A stretch of DNA of 40,274 bases from Gammaproteobacteria bacterium (GTDB lineage Bacteria; Pseudomonadota; Gammaproteobacteria; DSM-16500). The stretch covers positions 1 to 40,274 of the forward strand of contig JABDBV010000006.1 of NCBI GenBank assembly GCA_013288395.1. The letters run 5' to 3'. This document shows, in pieces, positions 1-9,296 of this stretch; position 1 is the stretch's first letter; the number at the start of each line of letters is the position of its first letter. A program made the translations under genes and the position numbers. Below the pieces are notes generated by a model. The model had not been told where the DNA came from. It was given only the letters and a program-made list of their open reading frames with translations, and searched no databases.

Positions 1-3000
1 AGGCTACTTGAAGAAATTCATCACAACCCCACGAGCCGCGTATGGCGAGGGGTGAGGGACAGTGATAACTTACCTGTGGTGATCAAGCTAGCACAGAGCC
101 AAAACCCTTCTAGCCGCGAAATTGCTGTGATCGATCATGAATATTACATTCTGAAGCAATTGCACATTCCAGGAGTGGTAGAGCTTTTAGACTTCCATCA
201 AGATGATTATTATCCTGCGTTAATTTTTGCTGATAAATCACATACCTCATTAAGCCAATATCTTAATCATCAGCCCATGGATTTAAATCATTTCTTTCCG
301 ATTGTTATACAGCTTACGCAAATTCTCGCATCAGTGCACAGACAACATGTGATTCACAAAGATATTAAACCTGCTAACATTTTAATTGATTCAGAAGAAC
401 ATATTACCTTAACTGACTTTAGTAGTGCCGCCCAATTTAATACCGAATCAGAGGAAGAAATTAATTTTGAAGAATTGTCTGGCACCTTAGCCTACATGTC
501 GCCGGAACAAACGGGGCGCATGAATCGACCCATTGATTATCGTACCGATATGTATTCATTAGGCATCACTTTTTATGAAATGTTAACGGGCACACCGCCT
601 TTTTCTTCTGATAAACCGGCAGAATTAATATATAGTCATATCGCGCGATTAGCCCCGCTGCTTTCATCAGTGAACCCAGCTATTCCCAAACCACTCGCGA
701 AAATCATCGCGAAACTATTGTCTAAAGATCCCGAAGCGCGTTATCACAATTTAGAAAGCTTAAAAAATGATTTAGAAACCTGCTATCAACTATGGCGAGA
801 TACGCATGGGATTGCTGATTTTGAAATAGCAAGAAATGATATCGAAGATAAACTACATATACCTTATAAATTATATGGCCGTGAAAAAGAAGTTGCTACC
901 TTGTTAGACGTATATAACCAAACAAGTGAAGGCAAAGCAGCGTTCATGTTTGTCACTGGCTACTCCGGTGAAGGTAAAACCTCTTTAGTCAATGAAGTAA
1001 AAAAACCGATTACTAAACAAAATGGTTATTTTATCCATGGTAAATATGATCGTTTGAAACGCTCAACGCCCTTAAGCGCTATTAACGAAGCATTTGATCA
1101 GCTTATTCGGCATGAATTGACCAAACCGGAGGATAAACTGAATGCATTAAAAACCGAATTACTAAATACCCTCGGCCACAGCGCTAAAGTCTTAACAGAC
1201 ATGATGCCTATGCTGGAACTTATCATAGGCAAACAACTGCCGGTACCTGAAGTGAACCCCATTGAGGCGCAAAACCGATTTTTAATGTTATTCCAACGTT
1301 TTGTTCGGGTGTTTGCTAAACCTGAAAACCCCTTAGTGATTTTTTTAGACGATTTACAATGGGCAGATATTGCATCATTAAACTTAATTAAAAATATTCT
1401 CACTAATAAAGACATCCATCACATTTTAATTATTGGTGCTTATCGTGACAATGAAGTCGACTCCTCTCATCCTTTGATGATCATGGTTCGAGATTTGGAA
1501 GAAGCTCATGTTAAACCTGAGGCAATACACTTGGAACCATTGAAATTAGCGAATGTTACAGATCTGCTAACAGACACCTTACATTTAAAACCAGAGGCAG
1601 TTAAATCTCTAGCAGAGTTAACATTTGAAAAAACTCGCGGCAATGCATTTTTCATTAAATATTTTTTAATGACACTCTATCAACAAAAATTATTACAATA
1701 TAATTATGAAGAAAAAGTTTGGAAATGGGAGATAAAAAAAATTCAAGAACAAAATATCACAGACAATGTGGTGGATTTATTATTATCAAATATGCATGAA
1801 TTATCGCCTGAGTTGCAAGAAATATTAAGTTTGGCTTCTTGCATAGGATTTACTTTTGATTTGCAAACATTAAAAGTAGTCACAGGGAAAAATTATAAAG
1901 AAATTTCTAAGCATCTTAAAACCATTGTGCAGAAGAATCTGATTACTTCGATGGCAGATGCTATTAGAATATTATCGCTGATTGGAACAGTTAGTCATGA
2001 TGTTCTTGACACCATCCTATCTGAAAAAATCAATTTTCACTTTGCTCATGATCGTATATATCAAGCTTCCTATCAATTATTATCTGAACAACGCTGCCAG
2101 GAAACCCATGTTAAAATTGCCAATTTATTATTGAAAGAAAAGCCATTAACGGAAAATGATGAACGATTATTTGATATCACAAATCATTTAAATCAGGGAT
2201 CAAATTTAATTGATGACCCTAATGAAAAAGCTGTTATTGCTCGCTATTCATTATGGGCAGGGTCCAGAGCGAAAGCATCCAACGCTTATCAAATTTCTTT
2301 GGATTATTTTACCAAGGGATTAGAAATGTTAGGTGAAAATGCGTGGACAGAGGATTATGCTCTCAGCTTTGCATTACATCGTAATCGTCTCGATTCTCTA
2401 TACCTATTAGTTAAAACTGATCAAGACGATTATTTCAATGAAATTATTCAGCATACCAGGACTAACATCGAAAAATCTGAACTTTATTTTATGAAAATAA
2501 GAACCTATGCTACCATGCGGAAGGATAAAGAAGCTGTCGCAACTGGTATAGAAGCACTAAAGTTATTTAATTTTCATTTACCTTTTCATGTTAACAAATT
2601 TCAAATGATCTCAAAAATCATTTTCCTTAATCTAAAATTGAAGAAATACAAAATTGACGAAATTGCTAAATGGGGCAAACCTGCTGACGAAAATACAAAC
2701 ACTATAGTAAAATTGTTAGCCAGTCTATTAAGTTCACTTTATTTTGCTAGTCAAAATCTATATGCCTATACCGCCTGTTTAGGAATAGAACTCATAGTTA
2801 CAAAAGGATACTCGCCGAATTCATCGAGGTTATTAGCAGTTTATGCTATTGTGTTAGTACATGTACTGCATCAATACGATCTCGGTTCAAAAGTCATTAC
2901 TGCTACTAAATATCTGGAATCTCAATATTACCAAACGCATAATGATGCCAAAAATAAATTACCTTTAGGAATGGCAGAAATATGGTTTACCAGCCTAATC

Positions 3001-5274
3001 AATTCCGGCAAAGATATTCAAGAATGTGCAAAAGAAAACATGGAATTAGGAGATTATGAATCCGCTTCTTTCGCACAAGTGTATACATCTTGGTTATTTT
3101 TTGCTGGTATACCGTTAGTTAAAGTCAAAAAATTATACGAGGACGCTAGTGCGCTTCAGCTACGTCTCAAAAACCTTGAATATTACGATTTTACTTTGTT
3201 TGAGTTGTTAAAATATGATTATTGGCTGGGGATGCACAATGATAAAAATAGCGTACACTCAGGTTTTACCAAGACCGCAACTCTTTCTGCTGCCTCGCGT
3301 TTCGGCTGCTGTCTTTTTTACGGCCAATTTTTATACTCCTTAGGTGATTATCAAAAAGCTTTGCCGATATTAGAAGAATTAATGGATAAAAAAGCAGCAG
3401 CTACAGGGACTGTTTATTACTATCATGGCATTTTATATTATGGCTTAATTCTGGCTAAGCTCTATCCTGAAACCAAAGGATTAAAACGTATATTTTATTA
3501 TGTCAAATTAAAATCTATCCTCAGACAAACACAGAAATGGGCCAAACAATACCCTCCTAATTTTGCCTTTATGTACTATTGGCTAGCAGCAGAAATCAAG
3601 CAATATTCTGCTAGCGAAAAAGAAGTGATAGCATTGTATGACCAAGCGGCCCTTGCGGCTAAATCCAGTAATTTTATTAATTATTATGCCTGGATTAATG
3701 AATCTGCTGGCACTTATTTGATGTCACGCCATTTGGACCAATGTGCCAAGTCTTATCTGCAAGAAGCCTACCATGCTTTCCAACAATGGGGGGCAATTGC
3801 TCTCGCAAAAAGATTAGCTGATAAATATCCTGAATGTTTTGTCACGCAAACACCTATCGTCACCACGCCAGATAGCCTCGAAGATTCTGGTTCAACAACG
3901 GCTACTGCCATTGATTTCGTCGCGGTGCTGAATGCAAGTAATGCGATTTCCAAAGAAATTGGCTTGACTTCCCTATTAAGGAAATTAATTAACCTCCTGA
4001 TTGAATACACCGGCGCGCAAAAAGCAGCTATCTTATTCAAAGAAGAAGATCAATTACAGGTGGTAGCACTTGCAGAAGGTAAAGGTGAAGAAGCGATTCA
4101 CACAGGAAATATTTTATTAGATGAGTTCACGAATTTACCCAAGACCATCATTGATTATGTGCAACGATCAAATGAGCGAGTTATTTTGAATGAACCAAGC
4201 CAATTTGAACCTTTTATCCATGATCCTTATATTGCAAAAACACATCCTAAATCCTTATTGTGTGTACCCATCCTACAAAATAATCGCGCGGTCTGTTACA
4301 TATACCTCGAAAACCATTTAAGTGCACATATGTTTACCCTCGAACGTTTGCGTGCCCTTGAATTACTGGCAGGTCAAGTTGGCATTTCCATTGAAAATGC
4401 ACGACTCTATGATTCGACCAGTCGTTTTGTGCCTAAACCACTGATGAAAATATTAAATAAAACATCCGTGTTAGAACTCATCCCTGGTGAATGCGTAGAA
4501 AAGAAAATAACCGTCATGTTTACTGATATCCGTCAATATACCACTTTAAGTGAACATATGTCCGCCCAGGAAACCTTTGCTTTAGTTAACGAATACATTA
4601 CCCACATGGCACCGATTATTCGCAAACATGATGGATTCATTGTGCAATATTTAGGAGATGCGATTTTATCCTTATTCCCAAACCAACCTGATGGTGCTAT
4701 CAAAGCTGCACTGGAAATGGAAATTGAATTAAACAAATTTAATCTAGCGCAAAGTAAAAAAAATCTGCCACAGATCAAAGTGGGTTACGGTATTAACACT
4801 GGAAATGCGATGTTAGGATTATTAGGTGAACGCGAAAGAATCGACACCAGCGTAGTTAGTGATGCCATTAACCTGGCTTCACGCATAGAAGGACTAAATA
4901 AAATTTACCGTACCATTATGTTAATGAGTGATTTAACGTTTGAATCATTATATAACGCTTCTGGGTTTAATTTTAGAATCATTGACAAAGTACGAGTCAA
5001 GGGAAGGGACCAGCCGACTTATCTTTATGAAATCCTTCAGATCCTATCTGCAAATGAGGATAATGCTCGCAGGATCCAACTACAAGCATTTAAACAAGCT
5101 TTTTCTCATTATGAACGAAGTCATTTTGTTGAAGCCGCTACACTATTCGCTGATTATGTGCAAACAAACCCAGAGGATAAACCTGCCAGAATTTTGCAAG
5201 CCAGATGTGCGAAATTTGTGAAAGAAGGGGCGCCACCCGATTGGGATGGCACGTATACTTTATTGAAAAAATAA
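1..5274 (+). CDS. Ser/Thr kinase - AAA ATPase - GAF - class III nucleotide cyclase (5' end outside window)
   Basis: Multidomain signalling protein, cut by the window start. The first ATG/GTG-type codon is at 52, but the frame is open to base 1 and the preceding codons already read as kinase N-lobe (LLEEIHHNPTSRVWRGV), so the true start is upstream. Kinase: VVIK lysine at 85-87, catalytic loop HKDIKPAN at 355 (Arg of HRD replaced by Lys), DFS in place of DFG at 415, then SPEQTGRMN. ATPase: Walker A GYSGEGKTS at 958-984 and Walker B with DD at 1348-1353. A long helical, TPR-like middle follows to about 3850, then a GAF domain at about 3910-4400. The class III cyclase occupies about 4490-5030; metal-binding Asp codons are at 4525 (FTDIR) and 4657 (YLGDA), and the Asn/Arg of DAINLASRIE are kept. 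A short TPR-like tail ends the protein. The architecture resembles cyanobacterial and myxobacterial sensor kinase-ATPases. cAMP as product is an inference. The stop codon lies inside the repeat that follows. Confidence 0.93.
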   Translation, partial: RLLEEIHHNPTSRVWRGVRDSDNLPVVIKLAQSQNPSSREIAVIDHEYYILKQLHIPGVVELLDFHQDDYYPALIFADKSHTSLSQYLNHQPMDLNHFFPIVIQLTQILASVHRQHVIHKDIKPANILIDSEEHITLTDFSSAAQFNTESEEEINFEELSGTLAYMSPEQTGRMNRPIDYRTDMYSLGITFYEMLTGTPPFSSDKPAELIYSHIARLAPLLSSVNPAIPKPLAKIIAKLLSKDPEARYHNLESLKNDLETCYQLWRDTHGIADFEIARNDIEDKLHIPYKLYGREKEVATLLDVYNQTSEGKAAFMFVTGYSGEGKTSLVNEVKKPITKQNGYFIHGKYDRLKRSTPLSAINEAFDQLIRHELTKPEDKLNALKTELLNTLGHSAKVLTDMMPMLELIIGKQLPVPEVNPIEAQNRFLMLFQRFVRVFAKPENPLVIFLDDLQWADIASLNLIKNILTNKDIHHILIIGAYRDNEVDSSHPLMIMVRDLEEAHVKPEAIHLEPLKLANVTDLLTDTLHLKPEAVKSLAELTFEKTRGNAFFIKYFLMTLYQQKLLQYNYEEKVWKWEIKKIQEQNITDNVVDLLLSNMHELSPELQEILSLASCIGFTFDLQTLKVVTGKNYKEISKHLKTIVQKNLITSMADAIRILSLIGTVSHDVLDTILSEKINFHFAHDRIYQASYQLLSEQRCQETHVKIANLLLKEKPLTENDERLFDITNHLNQGSNLIDDPNEKAVIARYSLWAGSRAKASNAYQISLDYFTKGLEMLGENAWTEDYALSFALHRNRLDSLYLLVKTDQDDYFNEIIQHTRTNIEKSELYFMKIRTYATMRKDKEAVATGIEALKLFNFHLPFHVNKFQMISKIIFLNLKLKKYKIDEIAKWGKPADENTNTIVKLLASLLSSLYFASQNLYAYTACLGIELIVTKGYSPNSSRLLAVYAIVLVHVLHQYDLGSKVITATKYLESQYYQTHNDAKNKLPLGMAEIWFTSLINSGKDIQECAKENMELGDYESASFAQVYTSWLFFAGIPLVKVKKLYEDASALQLRLKNLEYYDFTLFELLKYDYWLGMHNDKNSVHSGFTKTATLSAASRFGCCLFYGQFLYSLGDYQKALPILEELMDKKAAATGTVYYYHGILYYGLILAKLYPETKGLKRIFYYVKLKSILRQTQKWAKQYPPNFAFMYYWLAAEIKQYSASEKEVIALYDQAALAAKSSNFINYYAWINESAGTYLMSRHLDQCAKSYLQEAYHAFQQWGAIALAKRLADKYPECFVTQTPIVTTPDSLEDSGSTTATAIDFVAVLNASNAISKEIGLTSLLRKLINLLIEYTGAQKAAILFKEEDQLQVVALAEGKGEEAIHTGNILLDEFTNLPKTIIDYVQRSNERVILNEPSQFEPFIHDPYIAKTHPKSLLCVPILQNNRAVCYIYLENHLSAHMFTLERLRALELLAGQVGISIENARLYDSTSRFVPKPLMKILNKTSVLELIPGECVEKKITVMFTDIRQYTTLSEHMSAQETFALVNEYITHMAPIIRKHDGFIVQYLGDAILSLFPNQPDGAIKAALEMEIELNKFNLAQSKKNLPQIKVGYGINTGNAMLGLLGERERIDTSVVSDAINLASRIEGLNKIYRTIMLMSDLTFESLYNASGFNFRIIDKVRVKGRDQPTYLYEILQILSANEDNARRIQLQAFKQAFSHYERSHFVEAATLFADYVQTNPEDKPARILQARCAKFVKEGAPPDWDGTYTLLKK

Positions 5275-5465
5275 AACGCTGTCATTGCGTCGTCATTGCG
5301 TCGTCATTGCGAGGAGCCCGCAGGGCGACGAAGCAACCCAGAAACCGAGGCTGGGTTGCTTCGTCGCCCTGCGGGCTCCTCGCAATGACGACGCAATAAC
5401 AACGCAATGACGACGCAATAACAACGCAATAACAACGCAATGACAACGCAATGACAGCGTTTTAT
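5271..5465. repeat. Palindromic element with 40-bp perfect arms and 11-bp tandem repeats
   Basis: The core is a perfect 40-bp inverted repeat, 5302-5341 against 5351-5390, with a 9-base loop. Outside it are tandem 11-bp units of the type ACGCAATRACR: three on the left (5280-5312, reverse orientation) and seven on the right (5380-5456). The outermost ends match as well: 5271-5289 is the exact reverse complement of 5447-5465. The left end includes the stop codon of the kinase-cyclase gene (TAA 5272-5274). A related core occurs at 25885-25930. As RNA it would form a very stable hairpin, so it may also end transcription. The GTCATTGCGAGG core type is, from memory, a widespread bacterial interspersed repeat. 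Confidence 0.9.
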
Positions 5466-5473
5466 GCTGCGAG

Positions 5474-5500
5474 CTGTCACCCCGGCGAAGGCCGGGATCC
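5474..5500. repeat. Short hairpin repeat (CCCCGGC-GAA-GGCCGGG type)
   Basis: A compact palindrome, CACCCCGGCGAAGGCCGGG, lies just right of the larger element. This motif resembles a short interspersed repeat common in many proteobacterial intergenic regions (recalled, not searched). The rest of the gap to 5660 is A+T-rich and shows no gene, only the block shared with two other genes at 5624-5635. Confidence 0.6.
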
Positions 5501-5623
5501 ACTTACCCTCTTTTGTATTCCTTCTTTACTAATAGGTGCTTTCTTTACCAATTTATTAAGTATACCTAGAAACACGGTAGTTTAGCGCCTAGACAAGTTG
5601 TTATTATGTGTGTAAAATCTGCG

Positions 5624-5635
5624 CCATATAAAAAT
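5624..5635 (+). promoter_or_regulatory. Shared upstream block CCATATAAAAAT
   Basis: This block ends 25 bases before the proposed start at 5661. Near-identical blocks precede the paralogue (10293-10305) and the gene at 29077 (29045-29055) at almost the same distance. It could be a -10 region (TATAAA) with a short leader. No convincing -35 hexamer is visible, so a function as promoter is inferred from the conserved position only. Confidence 0.4.
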
Positions 5636-5660
5636 GTATCACCAAACGAGGCTATTCGAC

Positions 5661-8600
5661 ATGCTAGGTTCAAGATTACCCTTACACTATAAATCGTTAA
5701 TCGCTTGTAAACATCCTATCATTATCGAAGACATGATATTGAAATTACCGGATGAATTAATACTGCACATTTTGCCAGCGCTGGCAGAATGGGACTGCAA
5801 GGATGCGCTACTATTTTTATTAGAGCATATAAAAAATCATAAGCCGCATCTTAACAATGATATCCGGCTTGCGCTCGCTCCCATCAATCTAATTATGTTT
5901 AATCACCTCGAATCGTTCGAGTTTTTACGTGAAAAATTTGGGTTTAAATTTAAATCGGCGTTACATAAAGCAGCCTATCTAGGCAATACTGAATCGTTTG
6001 TAAAATTAAAAAATATGTTTTCTATGAGCGGCATGAAAGAAAAGATAGAAAAATCGTTATCAGAGACAGATGAATTGGGTAATCCACCGTTGTATTATGC
6101 GATTGCAGCTGGGCATGATGAAACGGCGAAGCTAATATTTGAGTTAGCACCCCATATATATAAATTGACAGACTTGCCTTTCATCGCGCTAAGGAGCCGA
6201 CATTCCCAGCTTGTCGATATTTTTATGGAAGATTGTCTCAAGGCCGTCGAAAATGTTGAATTTTTCAAAAAATATGAAACAATCACAGATTACCTGACAA
6301 AATTGTTAGAAGCTGCATCACAATATAATAAAAATCCTTTCGCGCATATTTTACAATTGATAAAAAACATCCAAAACGCAAGCATGCAGTATCGTTGGGT
6401 GCAACATTTCATGATAGCTTCTTTGCGATTGGCCAATGCCGACGTATTTAATGCCCTGACTAAACAGTTTAAATTTAAAAAAATTCCAACAAAACAAGTG
6501 CAATTAATGAGTAACGCATTAATATTCGCAGATAAAAATCCTTCCGAAATGGTGGATCTGTTGGAAGTGGTGATAAGCATCTACTTACCTTTAATTCAAG
6601 AAAAACCAGCATATCTATATTCGATCGTTAAGAATTTAACGACTAAAGAGGATGGCAGAGATATTAAAGCCAATTTACCTATCCTAGATCGATTATTAAG
6701 TTCTCTTCCTCAAGAAACTAAAGAATTAGCAAAAAAAATTGACAATAGCGCAGCTGAATTTAACGAAAAAATGCACGCGAAAATTTTAAGGATTTTGAAT
6801 AATACTAATCAAACCCCATTCACCAGTAGCAAAACTATTACCCAACAATTGGTTGAATTATTAAAAATAAATGCATCCTCGGACGAATTGAGACCATTGA
6901 TTAACTTGTATAAAATAAGTTTTAGTAAGAAAAAGGGAAGCTCCTATGAATATAGATGTGCGGCCCTTCTTGCATGTATTTTAGGCGAAGAAAAGTTAGT
7001 GATAGAATGGTTTAAAGAATGTATTTCTTTATTACCAGTAACTTCTATTATTGAATATGCCGAACAAAAAATGGCGTTTCAGGGTTTGGCTATGTTCGGT
7101 GGAATGGGCATGGCCATTCCAAGGGAATTGGTAGAAGTATATAAAAACAATGTAAACGTTTTTTTAAACCCCCATTATCCAAGCTTTACACTGGTGTTTG
7201 ATGCGTTATTTTTTGCTAAACTAAAAATCAATGATTCATTTTTAAAGCTTTCTGCTGATATACCTATCACTTTTAATTTACCATCGAACTTACAGGCTAT
7301 CAATAACGCTGTAAATCCAATAAATAAAATATTTATGCTTATACAGGTTAACCGTAGCGTAGATATGGTGATAAATGATTTTATTGATCAGTATGGCGTA
7401 CAAGTTCATGTTGGTATAGACGGCCTTATTGCTGAACCAACCGAAGACAAACTTACTGACACAAATATCCTGCTTATTTTGACGCGTATACAACGAAATA
7501 CGCATGCCATCATTAGATTTATCAATGGCGCATTTAATGCTGGCAATGATATCAGCGCACGAAATGTAGAAAAAATGAATGCAAAAATTCTTACGTTAGA
7601 ATCAGCAATTTCTCAGGCATTAAAATTTACCACTAAAGAACCAACATCCACGCTTCAACTTGACCCAGTCGTTAGCGATAATAAAGAAACAGAAAAACCA
7701 ATTAAAAAAGTAAAAAAACGCAGGCATAAAGCTCATCGTCAGCTAGTTGTAGACGAAGAATTAGAAACCATGCCTTCCATAGCTATTAAGGCTGACGACG
7801 TTACTCAAGAAATTACCGTCAAAGAATCTCTAAATGAAATTACCACTACAAAAACTGTGGAAGAAAAAGATAAAGTTGAGACAGCACCTGAGACAAATGT
7901 TAATTTAAAAACACTGGGTCATGTAGACGTTGCCAAAGACGCAATGACAACGGATGTTCCGGTAAAGAAATTAACGCTCAAAGAAATAATCAAGGAAGAA
8001 GAAATTAAAAAGGCGCTCAATGTAATAGAGAAAGCACCAAAAGAAGTGTCGTATCTGGATGCAGCTAAAAGAGCTTTACCGCCAAATCACCCCGCCAGGA
8101 AAAACAAAGAATTAAAAGCACCAAGCTCTGCGCCTTCCCTCGCCGCGCAAACGGTGTTTTTCAAACCTGTTCAGCCGTTGGAAACCTCAAAACATCCTGT
8201 GTCGGTTTCTCATCCCCTGCCGACTCCTCCACCTGTATTATATGCAGAGGAACAGAAAAACGTTCATCAGATCTACCCATTACCTTTCCCTATTTACCCT
8301 ATCTATCTTATAGCGCAATCCCTGGGTTACCCAGTAGATATTGCTGCTATGTTTGTTCTCTTTGAAAATGATATCTTCATCACGGGCGGTTTTATGCGTG
8401 ACTTCCGCACAAAGATTAGAGGGCCACGTGATCGTGACTTCACCGTATTTGGTAGATCAGAAACTGTATTATCGCGATTTTCTCAAGCTATTTTAAAAGG
8501 AAAGGATGACTATTCGGCTATCTCACTGGAGCTGGATGGAAATAACTATGATTTTAAATTTTTACCCTATAAAAAAACGCCTGAAGAAAAGAAAGCTGCT

Positions 8601-9260
8601 TTAAGAGTCGAAAGTTATGGCCGCGATTTAACCGCTAATGCTATTTATTCGACTATTATAGAAACCGGTTTACTAGAATACGATTTTTGGGACGGAGAAA
8701 AAGATATTATCAATAAACGACAGCAAGTTATTAATAAAGAGGCGTCTGTTGGTCGATATTTTGAAAGCCCAGACCAATACTTCAGGTTGTTATATCTCAA
8801 CAATTATATGCATTTTATTTTTACTAAAGAGGTTATAAGTCTTATTGTAGAAATTAAAAAGTATGAGCCTAAATTTATTAAAGCCTGTAAAGTGAAATTC
8901 AATGCGATATCTCGAACGATAAATACCATGCTAGATTGTTATCATGAATGGGGGCTTTACAAGATTATTGAAAATAATCAATTATCAACTATTTTAATTG
9001 ATTCCAATATAATCTCGAAAGTCATGATTTCTCTTTACCAAGCCAGCTTTCACGCTCATCTCTTAGAAGCGATATTTACCGTGGGTCGTAGAGAAGACCC
9101 TTTATTTAAACCCGCCTATTTAATTTGGCAACATCTTGATAAAACCTCCCAACAAGCATTAAGCTTGGTGGGTATACGTGGATTTGGTATGTTTGCGAGG
9201 GCGTGTGAGGAACAGCATCAAATTGATCAACTTACCGTCGCTCGTACGCCTAAACTTTAA
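5661..9260 (+). CDS. Ankyrin-like protein with C-terminal poly(A) polymerase/CCA-type nucleotidyltransferase head domain (copy 1)
   Basis: About 1199 residues. Start chosen at ATG 5661, because its N-terminus (MLGSRL..SLIACK) aligns with that of the paralogue at 10329 (MSRSRE..ALIACK) and the region containing the earlier ATG at 5634 aligns with the paralogue's untranslated leader. Residues 26-58 resemble an F-box (LPDELILHILPAL). Residues 98-200 contain ankyrin-like units (PLYYAIAAGHDETAKLIFEL). A long helical middle and a charged linker with a basic cluster (KKVKKRRHKAHR, 682-693) follow. The C-terminal domain carries class II nucleotidyltransferase motifs: GGFMRD (909-914), DRD (Asp924, Asp926), a strand with YDFKF, GRDLTANAIYS (from 987) and DFWDGEKDI. 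The EDxxR motif that selects ATP or CTP in CCA enzymes is not clear, nor is a tRNA-binding tail, so substrate is unknown. A secreted, RNA-modifying host-acting protein is an inference. Confidence 0.85.
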   Translation: MLGSRLPLHYKSLIACKHPIIIEDMILKLPDELILHILPALAEWDCKDALLFLLEHIKNHKPHLNNDIRLALAPINLIMFNHLESFEFLREKFGFKFKSALHKAAYLGNTESFVKLKNMFSMSGMKEKIEKSLSETDELGNPPLYYAIAAGHDETAKLIFELAPHIYKLTDLPFIALRSRHSQLVDIFMEDCLKAVENVEFFKKYETITDYLTKLLEAASQYNKNPFAHILQLIKNIQNASMQYRWVQHFMIASLRLANADVFNALTKQFKFKKIPTKQVQLMSNALIFADKNPSEMVDLLEVVISIYLPLIQEKPAYLYSIVKNLTTKEDGRDIKANLPILDRLLSSLPQETKELAKKIDNSAAEFNEKMHAKILRILNNTNQTPFTSSKTITQQLVELLKINASSDELRPLINLYKISFSKKKGSSYEYRCAALLACILGEEKLVIEWFKECISLLPVTSIIEYAEQKMAFQGLAMFGGMGMAIPRELVEVYKNNVNVFLNPHYPSFTLVFDALFFAKLKINDSFLKLSADIPITFNLPSNLQAINNAVNPINKIFMLIQVNRSVDMVINDFIDQYGVQVHVGIDGLIAEPTEDKLTDTNILLILTRIQRNTHAIIRFINGAFNAGNDISARNVEKMNAKILTLESAISQALKFTTKEPTSTLQLDPVVSDNKETEKPIKKVKKRRHKAHRQLVVDEELETMPSIAIKADDVTQEITVKESLNEITTTKTVEEKDKVETAPETNVNLKTLGHVDVAKDAMTTDVPVKKLTLKEIIKEEEIKKALNVIEKAPKEVSYLDAAKRALPPNHPARKNKELKAPSSAPSLAAQTVFFKPVQPLETSKHPVSVSHPLPTPPPVLYAEEQKNVHQIYPLPFPIYPIYLIAQSLGYPVDIAAMFVLFENDIFITGGFMRDFRTKIRGPRDRDFTVFGRSETVLSRFSQAILKGKDDYSAISLELDGNNYDFKFLPYKKTPEEKKAALRVESYGRDLTANAIYSTIIETGLLEYDFWDGEKDIINKRQQVINKEASVGRYFESPDQYFRLLYLNNYMHFIFTKEVISLIVEIKKYEPKFIKACKVKFNAISRTINTMLDCYHEWGLYKIIENNQLSTILIDSNIISKVMISLYQASFHAHLLEAIFTVGRREDPLFKPAYLIWQHLDKTSQQALSLVGIRGFGMFARACEEQHQIDQLTVARTPKL

Positions 9261-9296
9261 TGGAACGTTCAACAACTAAGGAAAGGAAGCAAGCTG

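Noticed and set aside
5280-5456. CRISPR array from the regularly repeated 11-bp units
   Set aside because: Units are tandem without spacers and too short, and no cas genes are present.
5205-5502. Short frames on both strands over the 5271-5465 repeat
   Set aside because: Their translations are simple tandem patterns (RRHCVVIA-like) from the 11-bp units; no ribosome site.
5634-5660. Earlier ATG for the first ankyrin-nucleotidyltransferase gene
   Set aside because: Alignment with the paralogue shows this stretch corresponds to the untranslated leader of copy 2; protein similarity starts at the ATG at 5661.
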